Assembly (NCBI GenBank): GCA_003555395.1
Contig: PWHU01000046.1
Span: forward strand, 1-37,338
Length of the DNA stretch: 37,338 bases
Reading direction: 5' to 3'
From: Thermoplasmata archaeon
GTDB lineage: Archaea; Thermoplasmatota; Thermoplasmata; Halarchaeoplasmatales; Halarchaeoplasmataceae
Made by a program: the position numbers and the translations under genes. Under the pieces are notes generated by a model. The model was not told the DNA's origin, did no database searches, and worked only from the letters and a program-made list of their open reading frames with translations. Shown here one piece after another: positions 16,797-25,376 of this stretch; within the stretch, counting starts at the first letter, position 1; the number at the start of each line of letters is the position of its first letter.

Positions 16797-17900
16797 TCAC
16801 ATCTCTTCGAACCTGTCTTCCAATTCGTCCATCACATTTGGTAGAGTAGTATACTCCATCTCCTCTAGAGGTAACCTGTGCGGCTCAAAGGGACCGTGTC
16901 TTCTCATGTACTCCGCCACATCTGCCGATTTTTTCCTAACTTGATCGAAGGCGGGATCGTCGAACAGGTCCGCGGGTTCGTCGAATTTTCCGTCCTTTAC
17001 CTGTGTGCCCAAGGCAAGAACTCTGGGAGGACCATCGAACCTTGTACATTTTGCATCCTTTTGTGAGACTGGCATTATCGGACCGTTATGGCTTCCTCTC
17101 ATCCAACCCGAGACCAAATAAGGATGGGCGAAGGGCTCGAGAACCTCTCCAAGAGCCGGTAGTCCAGATTGAGACCTGACCACGGCCACGGGGTCATCCT
17201 TGCCAACGTACTCCCCTGCGATCTGATAGAGCTTTTCGGTGCTAACTGAAGCTACGGGCTCGTCTTCCGGTAGTTTACTCTCTTTCTTGGGATACACCTT
17301 CTTTATGACGAATCTACCCTTTGCACCTAGAAGAGCTAGCATATCATAAAGTTCCTCGGGAGTTTCCATCATTATTGTCTTTTCTTTCTTTATATCCCAT
17401 ATTTCAAATCGGAATCCTATATGGAGTGAAGGATCGATGACTAATCCGGCGGTATTGAATGGATCGGCAAACATCTTGAAGATGGGATAGTTAAAGGCAC
17501 CTGGTTCGGTTTTGTCCATGAGAAAAGCTACGACCGGTTCCGCCTTCCTTTCGGTGAATTCCATCTCGGCGATACCTGGACCCATCCCACGTACGTTACC
17601 GGAAAACGCATCGGACAAGATGTCCTGCCCGGCGCCGTATAGTCCGAGTTCTTCTGCTTTTTCGGTAGCCTCTTGAAAGGTTTCCCATGCCAAGGAGTGT
17701 ATCTTTTCCGAATCTTCACCTTCTTTGTGGGTCATCAAAAGTTCGAGGTCATCTCCGCAGTGTGTAACATGATGATCGATGAGATCTTCCGATTGGCTCA
17801 GTTTTTTTTCCGCCACTTCCATCAATTCGTTATGGACTCTAGCATGGCCTGGGTAACCACCTACGTCCGCTTTTATTATGCTAAAAGTCGTTTTGCTCAT
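16797..17900 (-). CDS. fbp: Fructose-1,6-bisphosphate aldolase/phosphatase (archaeal type V FBPase)
   Basis: MSKTTFSIIKADVGGYPGHARVHNELMEVAEKKL...DHHVTHCGDDLELLMTH...GNVRGMGPGIAEMEFTERKAEPVVAFLMDKTEPGAFNYPIFKMFADPFNTAGLVIDPSLHIGF...GWMRGSHNGPIMPV. Track start 17909. Confidence 0.97.
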   Translation of the reverse strand: MSKTTFSIIKADVGGYPGHARVHNELMEVAEKKLSQSEDLIDHHVTHCGDDLELLMTHKEGEDSEKIHSLAWETFQEATEKAEELGLYGAGQDILSDAFSGNVRGMGPGIAEMEFTERKAEPVVAFLMDKTEPGAFNYPIFKMFADPFNTAGLVIDPSLHIGFRFEIWDIKKEKTIMMETPEELYDMLALLGAKGRFVIKKVYPKKESKLPEDEPVASVSTEKLYQIAGEYVGKDDPVAVVRSQSGLPALGEVLEPFAHPYLVSGWMRGSHNGPIMPVSQKDAKCTRFDGPPRVLALGTQVKDGKFDEPADLFDDPAFDQVRKKSADVAEYMRRHGPFEPHRLPLEEMEYTTLPNVMDELEDRFEEM

Positions 17901-17950
17901 ATCTATCATTCCTCGTTTACGGCCTAAGAAGACGTATAATAAAAGATTAT

Positions 17951-17967
17951 CGATTTGTTAAAAATCG
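17951..17967. promoter_or_regulatory. Inverted repeat between divergent fbp and Mth938-like genes
   Basis: CGATTT-GTTAA-AAATCG, between oppositely oriented TATA-like elements (about 17938-17948 minus; about 17976-17985 plus). Confidence 0.35.
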
Positions 17968-18009
17968 GTATGAAAAGTTTTTAATCCTCGATGTGAAATT
18001 ATCAAAAAT

Positions 18010-18354
18010 ATGCCTTCGGACTTCATCGAAGATTACTCCTTTGGGAGTATGATCATAGATGGGAAAAACTACACTGATGACGTCATACTCTTAGATGAAA
18101 AAGTGATCTCGACATGGTGGCGAAAAATCGGTCATCGCGTCGTTATCGAGGACCTAAACGAAGTCATAGATCATGACCCTGATGTCTTGATAATCGGTAC
18201 CGGAAGTTCTGGTAGGATGAAAGTACCTGCTGAACTTTCGAAAAGATTGGATATGGTGGTCGAATCGTACCCGACAGGGGAAGCCTGTAAGAGATACAAT
18301 GAACTTTTTAAAAAGGATAGGAAGATCGCAGGAGCTTTTCATATAACATGTTGA
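18010..18354 (+). CDS. Mth938-like domain protein
   Basis: 114 aa; FIEDYSFGSMIIDGKNYTDDVILLDEKVISTWWRKIGHRVVIEDLNEVIDHDPDVLIIGTGSSGRMKVPAEL...SYPTGEACKRYNEL...KIAGAFHITC. Confidence 0.9.
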   Translation: MPSDFIEDYSFGSMIIDGKNYTDDVILLDEKVISTWWRKIGHRVVIEDLNEVIDHDPDVLIIGTGSSGRMKVPAELSKRLDMVVESYPTGEACKRYNELFKKDRKIAGAFHITC

Positions 18355-18504
18355 ATATATAATGTTCTAGTTTTGGCGAGATAGTCGTGAACGATCAAAA
18401 ATACGAGCACGATATCGTTATTGACTGTGAAGAGAAAAAGACGAATAGATGACGAAAGAACCTTGGTGATGATACACGTGACCTGTTAAACTGTGAGACG
18501 GAGT

Positions 18505-20007
18505 TCAAACCATACCGTATTCTTCAACGCCCTCTTCGACTTCATCTAGGAATTTTTCCGTACCGTCGGGCGGCTCGGTCATCAAGCTCACGCCGACAAA
18601 TATAGAAACGGTAACTATAAGGCCCCAAAAAGAAGGCCACCATCCTAACGGGTAATAAGCTTCTCCAGCTAGGTAAAGAAAAGAGGTTATTATGCCGCCG
18701 ACGACCATGCTGGATAGAGCTCCCTCCGTAGTAGATCTTTTCCAGAAAAAAGAACCAATTATTGTAGGAGCCATGACCAATAGTCCCCCTGAGGCCATGC
18801 TCGACAGCACGGCTATCATGTCCAATCTCAGGTTGGCAAACACTATACAGCTCAGCAGTATGATCACGATTATTATCTTCCCCGAATACACTTCCAGTTT
18901 TTCCGATATAGAAGGTTTTACTTTTTTAACTAGGTCCCTAGAACCCAGTGAACTCAAAGTTAAAGTCACGGAACTTAACGTAGAAGTCGCGGCGGCGAAT
19001 ATACTCACGAAGACTACTAGGGCCAAAAGTACCGGTACATTTCCAAGGAGTACAGGCATAGCTCTATCGGGATCCGTAACTGTAAGACCTGTCCCGGCGA
19101 TAGAGAGTCCTAATAGTGTCGTTATTATAGTATAGACCAATGCAAATATAGAGAAGTAAATTATCATCTGCTTTATGCTTTTAACAGAATCAGAAACGAA
19201 CATCCTCTGCGAGACCTGCGGGTTAGTGAGAGCGAAAAAGGCCCATGGCAGTGTCAATCCTATGAACATGCTCAAGTCCCAGTTGAGTTCCAGCAGATGA
19301 GATTGCTCAGTACTTATCTCGGTCACGAAGCCGGCTGGGCCACCAAAAAAATGATAGAATACGAAGATCACCAGGATAACACTAGCTCCCAACATGATGA
19401 TCGCCTGAAATGCGTCGGTCCAGGAAACGGATCTCATACCGGCCCAAAAAGCGCTTATCCCGCTGAAGCCGGCCACGAGTAAAACGCCGATGAGATATAA
19501 ACCAGAAACGGTGACGCCGAAGATCTGAAAGGATGGGAGGCTGGTCGAAGTCATCCCCTCTATAAGGAAACCAACACCCATCATCTGTACTGAAGCGTAG
19601 GGTATCAACATGATAAGACAGATTATCGATGAAACGATACCCACCCATCTGCTGTTGTACCTTTTTGCCATGAGCTCGGGAGGCGTGATTATATCGTATT
19701 TTTTACCCGCAACCCAGAAGCGTGGAGCGAAAATGACCAAAAGCAAGATAGTGAATATTATATAGATCATCTCAAATCCAACGGCGCCGACTCCAGTACT
19801 ATATGTCAAACCGACAAGGCCGACCATCATGAACGCGCTGAAAGTCGTTGCACTATAGGTCATGCCGGATATGAAGCCACCCAATTTTCTGTTGGCGAGA
19901 AAGAACTCGGGCATACCTTTTCCAAGGTGCTTCCTTGCCATGTATGCGATGACAACACCTATGAAGAACCAGATCGTGAGCGCCGCACCTATATAAATAG
20001 GATTCAT
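18505..20007 (-). CDS. Sodium:solute symporter (SSS family)
   Basis: 500 aa, about 13 TM; FFLANRKLGGFISGMTYSATTFSAFMMVGLVGLTYSTGVGAVGFE...GMRSVSWTDAFQAIIML...AAATSTLSSVTLTLSSLGSRDLVKK. Confidence 0.94.
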   Translation of the reverse strand: MNPIYIGAALTIWFFIGVVIAYMARKHLGKGMPEFFLANRKLGGFISGMTYSATTFSAFMMVGLVGLTYSTGVGAVGFEMIYIIFTILLLVIFAPRFWVAGKKYDIITPPELMAKRYNSRWVGIVSSIICLIMLIPYASVQMMGVGFLIEGMTSTSLPSFQIFGVTVSGLYLIGVLLVAGFSGISAFWAGMRSVSWTDAFQAIIMLGASVILVIFVFYHFFGGPAGFVTEISTEQSHLLELNWDLSMFIGLTLPWAFFALTNPQVSQRMFVSDSVKSIKQMIIYFSIFALVYTIITTLLGLSIAGTGLTVTDPDRAMPVLLGNVPVLLALVVFVSIFAAATSTLSSVTLTLSSLGSRDLVKKVKPSISEKLEVYSGKIIIVIILLSCIVFANLRLDMIAVLSSMASGGLLVMAPTIIGSFFWKRSTTEGALSSMVVGGIITSFLYLAGEAYYPLGWWPSFWGLIVTVSIFVGVSLMTEPPDGTEKFLDEVEEGVEEYGMV

Positions 20008-20186
20008 CTTTTATCATCCCATCCTCTCAAGTGGATAAAACCTATCACTATAGTCAAAACGGTCAAAATCGTCCAGTACAGATAACTTGCCCAGATCCTA
20101 CCTATATCTCCTAAAATAGTATATGGAACACCAACGCTCAAGATGGCCATTATCAACGCTATCATTCCCAACGTCCTTATCTTCAT
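20004..20186 (-). CDS. Small two-TM protein, probable SSS transporter accessory subunit
   Basis: MKIRTLGMIALIMAILSVGVPYTILGDIGRIWASYLYWTILTVLTIVIGFIHLRGWDDKR; 4-bp overlap with the symporter gene; track start 20246 (TTG). Confidence 0.7.
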   Translation of the reverse strand: MKIRTLGMIALIMAILSVGVPYTILGDIGRIWASYLYWTILTVLTIVIGFIHLRGWDDKR

Positions 20187-20242
20187 TCTATCGCCTATTG
20201 TTACGAGTCTCGTCTCGTGAACACTATTTGAATATGCTGTGT

Positions 20243-20974
20243 TCAAGATTTAATGAAGTGGTTCCTCAAAGTCCCTATCCCTTCTATATCTATACTTACC
20301 TCGTCTCCATCTTCGATAGGTCCAACGCCGGAAGGCGTGCCAGTGGATATTATGTCGCCTCTCTCTAACGTCATGTATGTTGTGATCTCATCGATGAGTT
20401 CTTCTATGGAAAAAGCCAATTGATCTATCGTCGAAGATTGTCTTACTTCGTCGTTGACTATCGCTCTGATCTCCGCGTCTTTAGGGACGTGTTTTTTCTC
20501 AGCGACCACGGGGCCTATCGGTGCCGCACTATCAAAGGCTTTACCTCTCACCCAGTTCTGTTCCCGTCTCTGATCGTCCCTATTTGACAGATCGTTCACG
20601 CAAGTGAAACCCATCACTTTATCCATCGCGTCCTCCTGATCGACGTTTTTACACCTTTTTCCTATCACTACACCGAGTTCAGCTTCGTGATCGATCCTCT
20701 TTTTTCCCTTAAGAAGTTCTATAGTATCCTGATGAGCTGCAACGGTGTTAGGGGTCTTCAAGAACAATTTTGGTCTGTCTGGAACCTCTCTTCCTGTCTC
20801 TTCCGCATGATCTTGGTAATTCAGGCCGATACAAACCAGCTTTGTTGGCTTTACAGGTGCCAGTATATCTACCTCGTCAACCCTATATATATTATCTTCA
20901 TGCTCTATCTCATCACCCTTCATCTCCCCTATCAGGACTGATCCGTCTTCATCTTTAAACCTGACTCGTCTCAT
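20243..20974 (-). CDS. Fumarylacetoacetate hydrolase family protein
   Basis: 243 aa; KLVCIGLNYQDHAEETGREVPDRPKLFLKTPNTV...IDHEAELGVVIGKRCKNV...GFTCVNDLSNRDDQ...LERGDIISTGTPSGVGPIEDGDEVSIDIEGIGTLRN. Confidence 0.96.
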   Translation of the reverse strand: MRRVRFKDEDGSVLIGEMKGDEIEHEDNIYRVDEVDILAPVKPTKLVCIGLNYQDHAEETGREVPDRPKLFLKTPNTVAAHQDTIELLKGKKRIDHEAELGVVIGKRCKNVDQEDAMDKVMGFTCVNDLSNRDDQRREQNWVRGKAFDSAAPIGPVVAEKKHVPKDAEIRAIVNDEVRQSSTIDQLAFSIEELIDEITTYMTLERGDIISTGTPSGVGPIEDGDEVSIDIEGIGTLRNHFIKS

Positions 20975-21021
20975 GTATTTTGCAGTGTTAAAAATGATAT
21001 AAATATTCTTCCTAAAATCGA

Positions 21022-21678
21022 CTACGCTTTTTTTAAAGCTTCTATGTAATTGTTGCCCCTTGAGTGATAGGCTTGGACCACCTCCAATCCCGATCTTTTA
21101 ACGTCCCTTTCCAATCCATCCAGCGTGTATAGATGGTAGAACCTATCTACCACTTCTCCGTCGTCTCTGTGCCAAGGCACTATAACGTCTCTCTCTTCCT
21201 TATCCAAGTCCCACCTATCGAGCTCACGTGCCCAACTTGAAACCAGTAAATTTCCACGGGGTTTCAAAACCCGTTTCGCTTCTTTCAGACTATCGACCCT
21301 TCCTCTTTTCAAGTGATGTATCGCGGCAATATATATGACATGGTCGAAAGAATTTTTCTTTAAAGGCAATCTTTTGACATCCGCCCTTACTAAAGCGGTT
21401 TTAGGAGATCCTTCTTCTCTAGTCTCTTTTTTGATCTTATCAGAAGATATTCCAAGCAGTTCGATGGAGGCGTCGACACCCACTACGTCAAAGCCTTTTT
21501 TCAAAGCATCTATCAGGTGTCTTCCGTTCCCGCAGCCCATGTCTAAAAGTTTGCCCTCTCGCCTATCAAGAAAGTCTATCACCTCTTTCCAAGCCCTATT
21601 TCTAGTCCTGTCAAAATGTTCCGCTATAGAGTCAAAGGTTTCCGAAGCTCTCTCAAAGTCTCTTTTCATGTACATCAT
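21022..21678 (-). CDS. Class I SAM-dependent methyltransferase (Trm9/ALKBH8-like)
   Basis: 218 aa; ETFDSIAEHFDRTRNRAWKEVIDFL...GKLLDMGCGNGRHLIDALKKGFDVVGVDAS...DHVIYIAAIHHLKR...KEAKRVLKPRGNLLVSSWA. Confidence 0.88.
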   Translation of the reverse strand: MMYMKRDFERASETFDSIAEHFDRTRNRAWKEVIDFLDRREGKLLDMGCGNGRHLIDALKKGFDVVGVDASIELLGISSDKIKKETREEGSPKTALVRADVKRLPLKKNSFDHVIYIAAIHHLKRGRVDSLKEAKRVLKPRGNLLVSSWARELDRWDLDKEERDVIVPWHRDDGEVVDRFYHLYTLDGLERDVKRSGLEVVQAYHSRGNNYIEALKKA

Positions 21679-21738
21679 ACGATATAACTTCAGATAAAAA
21701 CATAACTTTTATATCCTCCGGTAGTGTAGGATTTAAAG

Positions 21739-22503
21739 ATGGGAATTTTGAGCGTTGAGACAATATTCATAATATTGATCTGCATCATACTCGCTTCCAT
21801 TACTTACTACAAAAGTCTGCTTAATCTTGACGGTGCAGTTACCGCTTTCTTCATGGCTCTTTTCATAGGTTTTCAGGGCGGTATCAGTCTGATCTTACTC
21901 CTGGTCATCTTTCTTTTCAGTGCTTTCTTGGCCACCAGATACGAGTTCGGATACAAAAAAGAGAGAGGGATACAGCAAGGATTCGAAGGTGAGAGGGGCT
22001 GGAGAAACGTTGTAGCTAACGGAGCGGTTCCCACGACCATCCTTTTATTAAGCGGTTCTGGCTCATTGGTCAGTTTTGGGTTCTTAGAAAGCTCTTGGGT
22101 TCTACCCCTTTTCGTGGCTAGTATAGCCGCGGCAGCTTCGGATACCCTTGCCTCTGAGATGGGTATGGTCTCAGATAAAACATACCTTATAACGAATCTA
22201 AAGAGGGTCGAACCCGGAACCAACGGAGGCATATCTTTATACGGTGAGATTTGGGCATTCATAGGACCGGTTTACACTTTCTTAGTGGCCCAACTCATGT
22301 TTTATTTTTCAGGTCTTCGCCTACTTTCACTAAAAATTATGATCTTGGGTGCTCTGATCAGCTTTTTGAGTTGTCATTTCGACAGTGTATTCGGTGCAAC
22401 CCTCGAGCGAAAAGGTTTCATGAGCAAATCCATGGTCAATTTCACTTCGATCTCGATATCTATGATAATATATGGAGGAATACTATGGCAGATAGGATAT
22501 TGA
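21739..22503 (+). CDS. DUF92 family membrane protein
   Basis: 254 aa; ATRYEFGYKKERGIQQGFEGERGWRNVVANGAVPTTILLL...AAAASDTLASEMGMVS...LKRVEPGTNGGISLYGEIWAFIG...FDSVFGATLERKGFMSKSMVNF. Confidence 0.9.
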   Translation: MGILSVETIFIILICIILASITYYKSLLNLDGAVTAFFMALFIGFQGGISLILLLVIFLFSAFLATRYEFGYKKERGIQQGFEGERGWRNVVANGAVPTTILLLSGSGSLVSFGFLESSWVLPLFVASIAAAASDTLASEMGMVSDKTYLITNLKRVEPGTNGGISLYGEIWAFIGPVYTFLVAQLMFYFSGLRLLSLKIMILGALISFLSCHFDSVFGATLERKGFMSKSMVNFTSISISMIIYGGILWQIGY

Positions 22504-23705
22504 TGTTCATATTGGATGGTGTTGGGGACAGAGCGGTACGAGAGTTGGATAACAAAACGCCTCTTCAGGTCGCCGACACTCCTAACTTAGATCACTTCGC
22601 GAAGATAGGAGAAAACGGACTGATGGACACCATCGCTCCGGGTATCAGACCGGGTAGCGACACTGGACATCTAGCATTGTTAGGCTATGATCCTTACGAA
22701 GTCTATACAGGTAGAGGGCCTTTTGAGGCGGCAGGAGCTGGATTGAGCCTAGAAGCTGAGGACGTAGCTTTCAGGTGCAACTTCGCCACCTTGAAAGACG
22801 GTAAAGTGGTGGACAGAAGGGCTGGGAGGATCAAAGAAGGAAGAGGAGAACTTACTGAAGCGATCCAGAAGATCAAACTGGACGTCGATTTTGAATTTAA
22901 AGATACGGTAGAACATAGAGCAGTTTTGATGCTCAAAGGCGAAGGGCTGGATGGTGAAGTCAGCGACGTCGATCCTCACGAGAAAAATGTGGCTTTTCAC
23001 GAAGCCGTACCTCTAGAAGATACGAAAGAGAACAAAAGAACGGCGAAAATACTGAACGAATTCACTGAAAAGTGCGTAGAAGTACTTTCCAACCATCCAG
23101 TGAACAAAGAACGTGAGGAAAGAGGAAAAGCTCCTGCAAACGTGATCCTCCCTAGAGGTGGAGGAAAAGTCCCTCATCTCGAGGATATCAGATCAAAACA
23201 CGGATTAGATGCCGGTGCGATCTCGGGGATCACGTTGGTAAGAGGAGTGTGCTCTCTCGCAGGCATGGATATAATCGACGTAGAAGGGGCTACAGGCGGT
23301 CTGGATACTGACGTGGACGCCGTAGTAAGTTCATGCATCGACGCTTTAGAAAAACATGAGTTCGTTCTCGTGAATATCAAAGGATGTGATCTATCAGGGC
23401 ACGATGGATTACCTGAACAGAAGATAGATTTCATCGAGAAGATAGATTCTTCTTTGGAGCCGTTAAGAGGCCTTGAAGATACGTACGTCGCGATCACAGG
23501 CGACCACTCGACTCCTGTCACCGTGAAGGGTCATAGCGGCGATCCTCTACCTATCACTATATGGGGAAAGGATGTTAGAAGAGACGAGGTCGCGGAGTTC
23601 AACGAGATCTCCTGCAGCAGAGGAGGTCTTCACAGGATAAGAGGTGAAGACGTATTGAATATATTGAAAGATCTAGCGGATAGGGCGGAAAAGTTCGGTG
23701 CCTAG
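22485..23705 (+). CDS. apgM: Cofactor-independent phosphoglycerate mutase (archaeal type)
   Basis: MADRILMFILDGVGDRAVRELDNKTPLQVADTPNLDHFAKIGENGLMDTIAPGIRPGSDTGHLALLGYDPYEVYTGRGPFEAAGAGL...KGCDLSGHDGLPEQK...AITGDHSTPVTVKGHSGDPLPITIWG. Track start 22251 is an upstream extension through the DUF92 gene. Confidence 0.97.
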   Translation: MADRILMFILDGVGDRAVRELDNKTPLQVADTPNLDHFAKIGENGLMDTIAPGIRPGSDTGHLALLGYDPYEVYTGRGPFEAAGAGLSLEAEDVAFRCNFATLKDGKVVDRRAGRIKEGRGELTEAIQKIKLDVDFEFKDTVEHRAVLMLKGEGLDGEVSDVDPHEKNVAFHEAVPLEDTKENKRTAKILNEFTEKCVEVLSNHPVNKEREERGKAPANVILPRGGGKVPHLEDIRSKHGLDAGAISGITLVRGVCSLAGMDIIDVEGATGGLDTDVDAVVSSCIDALEKHEFVLVNIKGCDLSGHDGLPEQKIDFIEKIDSSLEPLRGLEDTYVAITGDHSTPVTVKGHSGDPLPITIWGKDVRRDEVAEFNEISCSRGGLHRIRGEDVLNILKDLADRAEKFGA

Positions 23706-24184
23706 CGTTTGTAACCTATGGTCTGTAAAAACTCCTTTCTCTTTTCTTTATCCTCTTGATTTTCTACTCCGACTGTAGGGTCACCGTCGATGACGCCCAT
23801 TATACCTCTCCCGCTTTCAGCATCGGCGACGACGACTTCCACCGGATTTGCCGTTGCACAGTATATCCTGCAGACTTCAGGTACGTTCTTTACGGCTTTC
23901 ATCACGTTTATCGGAAAAACGTCCTCCATGATTATGATGAAGGAATGACCCGCATTTATATCTCTCATATTTTTCACAGCCAGTTCTTCCAGTTCCTCTT
24001 TCGTTCCGTCGTACCTAACGAGCCTGTCACCAGATGCTTCGCAAAAAGCGATCCCGAACTTTACATCGGGAACCGATGTGATCACAGCTTCGTAGATATC
24101 TTCTACTGTCTTGATGAAATGACTCTGCCCTAAAATTATGTTCATCTCTTCTTCCTTTTCTACCTTCACTCGCTCCAAATCCAT
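23702..24184 (-). CDS. Adenosine-specific kinase family protein
   Basis: 160 aa; EEMNIILGQSHFIKTVEDIYEAVITSVPDVKFGIAFCEASGDRLVRYDGTKEEL...AGHSFIIIMEDVFPINVMKAVKNVPEVCRIYCATANPVEVVVADAESGRGIMGVIDG. Confidence 0.95.
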   Translation of the reverse strand: MDLERVKVEKEEEMNIILGQSHFIKTVEDIYEAVITSVPDVKFGIAFCEASGDRLVRYDGTKEELEELAVKNMRDINAGHSFIIIMEDVFPINVMKAVKNVPEVCRIYCATANPVEVVVADAESGRGIMGVIDGDPTVGVENQEDKEKRKEFLQTIGYKR

Positions 24185-24264
24185 ACTATCGTAAGGGTAA
24201 TGATGTACGGAATAAATAGATTTAACGCCTAAGACCCTTCATCCTCTTCACCATCTTCCTTTTG

Positions 24265-25224
24265 TTACTCAGGGGGTTCTGGTTGATCGGTTTCCTTTAC
24301 GTCTTCAGGGTCCGGTTCCTCCTTAGCGCCGATCTCCCATCCACAATTTTTACACGCGCTGGAACCTTCCAAAAGTGTGCCGCACTCCGGGCATGCCTCT
24401 TCCAATTCTTTTTCTTTTTCTTCCAATCCTTCAACACTTTCGCTCACGCTTTTATCCATCCTTCTCTTCAACCACAGAATGCCCATCCCAAATATAAAGA
24501 TTATAACGGTAGAAGTGAAATACTCGAATGTCAGCAGTTGAAAAGCTCTAGATTCACTGATCGTGATCGGTCCGTGAACTATCGATGTCCTGTGCCAATC
24601 GTAGTCCAATTCGTCATCTATATCCGTCCTATTTCTTCTGACGGAGAATCGATGGCCGAAGAGCCTCTCCTCTAAATCCGATACCTGCACCGAATAATGA
24701 TATGTCTCATTATCTTCGCCGACACGTTGCATCCTGTAGCCTTCGTAAGGGATAGGATGAACGCTGCCGATGGTAGCAAGGGTCAGATTCAGGTAGACAG
24801 TGTAGTTGTAGCCTTCTACGTATTCTTTTGTGAGATTTACGGTGAATGTGAAAGTCGTGTCAGTATCGCCGTACAGATTGTCTACGTTCCCGTCTTGGAA
24901 GTGATCCGATTCTAAAGTTCGGTGAGGCTGATCGTAGATGAGACCTAGTTGGAAAGTAGAGAGGGTCACAGCCAATAGTAGGATCGCTACGAGACCGACC
25001 ACGAGTAACTTCTTTAAGTTGTTCTCCCCGTACAGTTTGTAAGGTATTAGTATCGCAAGGATCGGTAGTAGTATGTTCATCAAGCAGGGGTTCACGAAAA
25101 CGAGCCAGAGCGAAGCGATATAAACCGTTCCTATGTAAGCTAAAATAGAATATCGTGTTTTTTTTATCTTCTTGAACTTTTTATCCAATCTATCTAAAGT
25201 GGATTCTAGGTCCTGCCTTTTCAT
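24265..25224 (-). CDS. Membrane protein with sequon-rich ectodomain and C-terminal zinc ribbon
   Basis: 319 aa; N-terminal TM helices, about 150-aa soluble region, TM, then acidic linker and CPECGTLLEGSSACKNCGWEIG. Confidence 0.8.
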   Translation of the reverse strand: MKRQDLESTLDRLDKKFKKIKKTRYSILAYIGTVYIASLWLVFVNPCLMNILLPILAILIPYKLYGENNLKKLLVVGLVAILLLAVTLSTFQLGLIYDQPHRTLESDHFQDGNVDNLYGDTDTTFTFTVNLTKEYVEGYNYTVYLNLTLATIGSVHPIPYEGYRMQRVGEDNETYHYSVQVSDLEERLFGHRFSVRRNRTDIDDELDYDWHRTSIVHGPITISESRAFQLLTFEYFTSTVIIFIFGMGILWLKRRMDKSVSESVEGLEEKEKELEEACPECGTLLEGSSACKNCGWEIGAKEEPDPEDVKETDQPEPPE

Positions 25225-25376
25225 ACTTTATCCGCGCTCGAAAACCGATAGCATAGATGGAGATAATAATCTTTTGCATGAAGTCGATCTTATTCTTTAT
25301 CTTTGATCAAATAAAATTAGGCGAAGATATAAATATAGTGACTTACCTACTTTTTTTAACATCCTTAGGGATATGT

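Noticed and set aside
18386-18452. Short GTG-initiated ORF (about 21 aa) after the Mth938-like gene
   Set aside because: Too short, no homology recognised, not distinguishable from chance.
22251-22484. N-terminal extension of the phosphoglycerate mutase ORF
   Set aside because: Encoded in an alternate frame inside the DUF92 gene; the canonical mutase N-terminus is MADRILMFILDGVGD at 22485.
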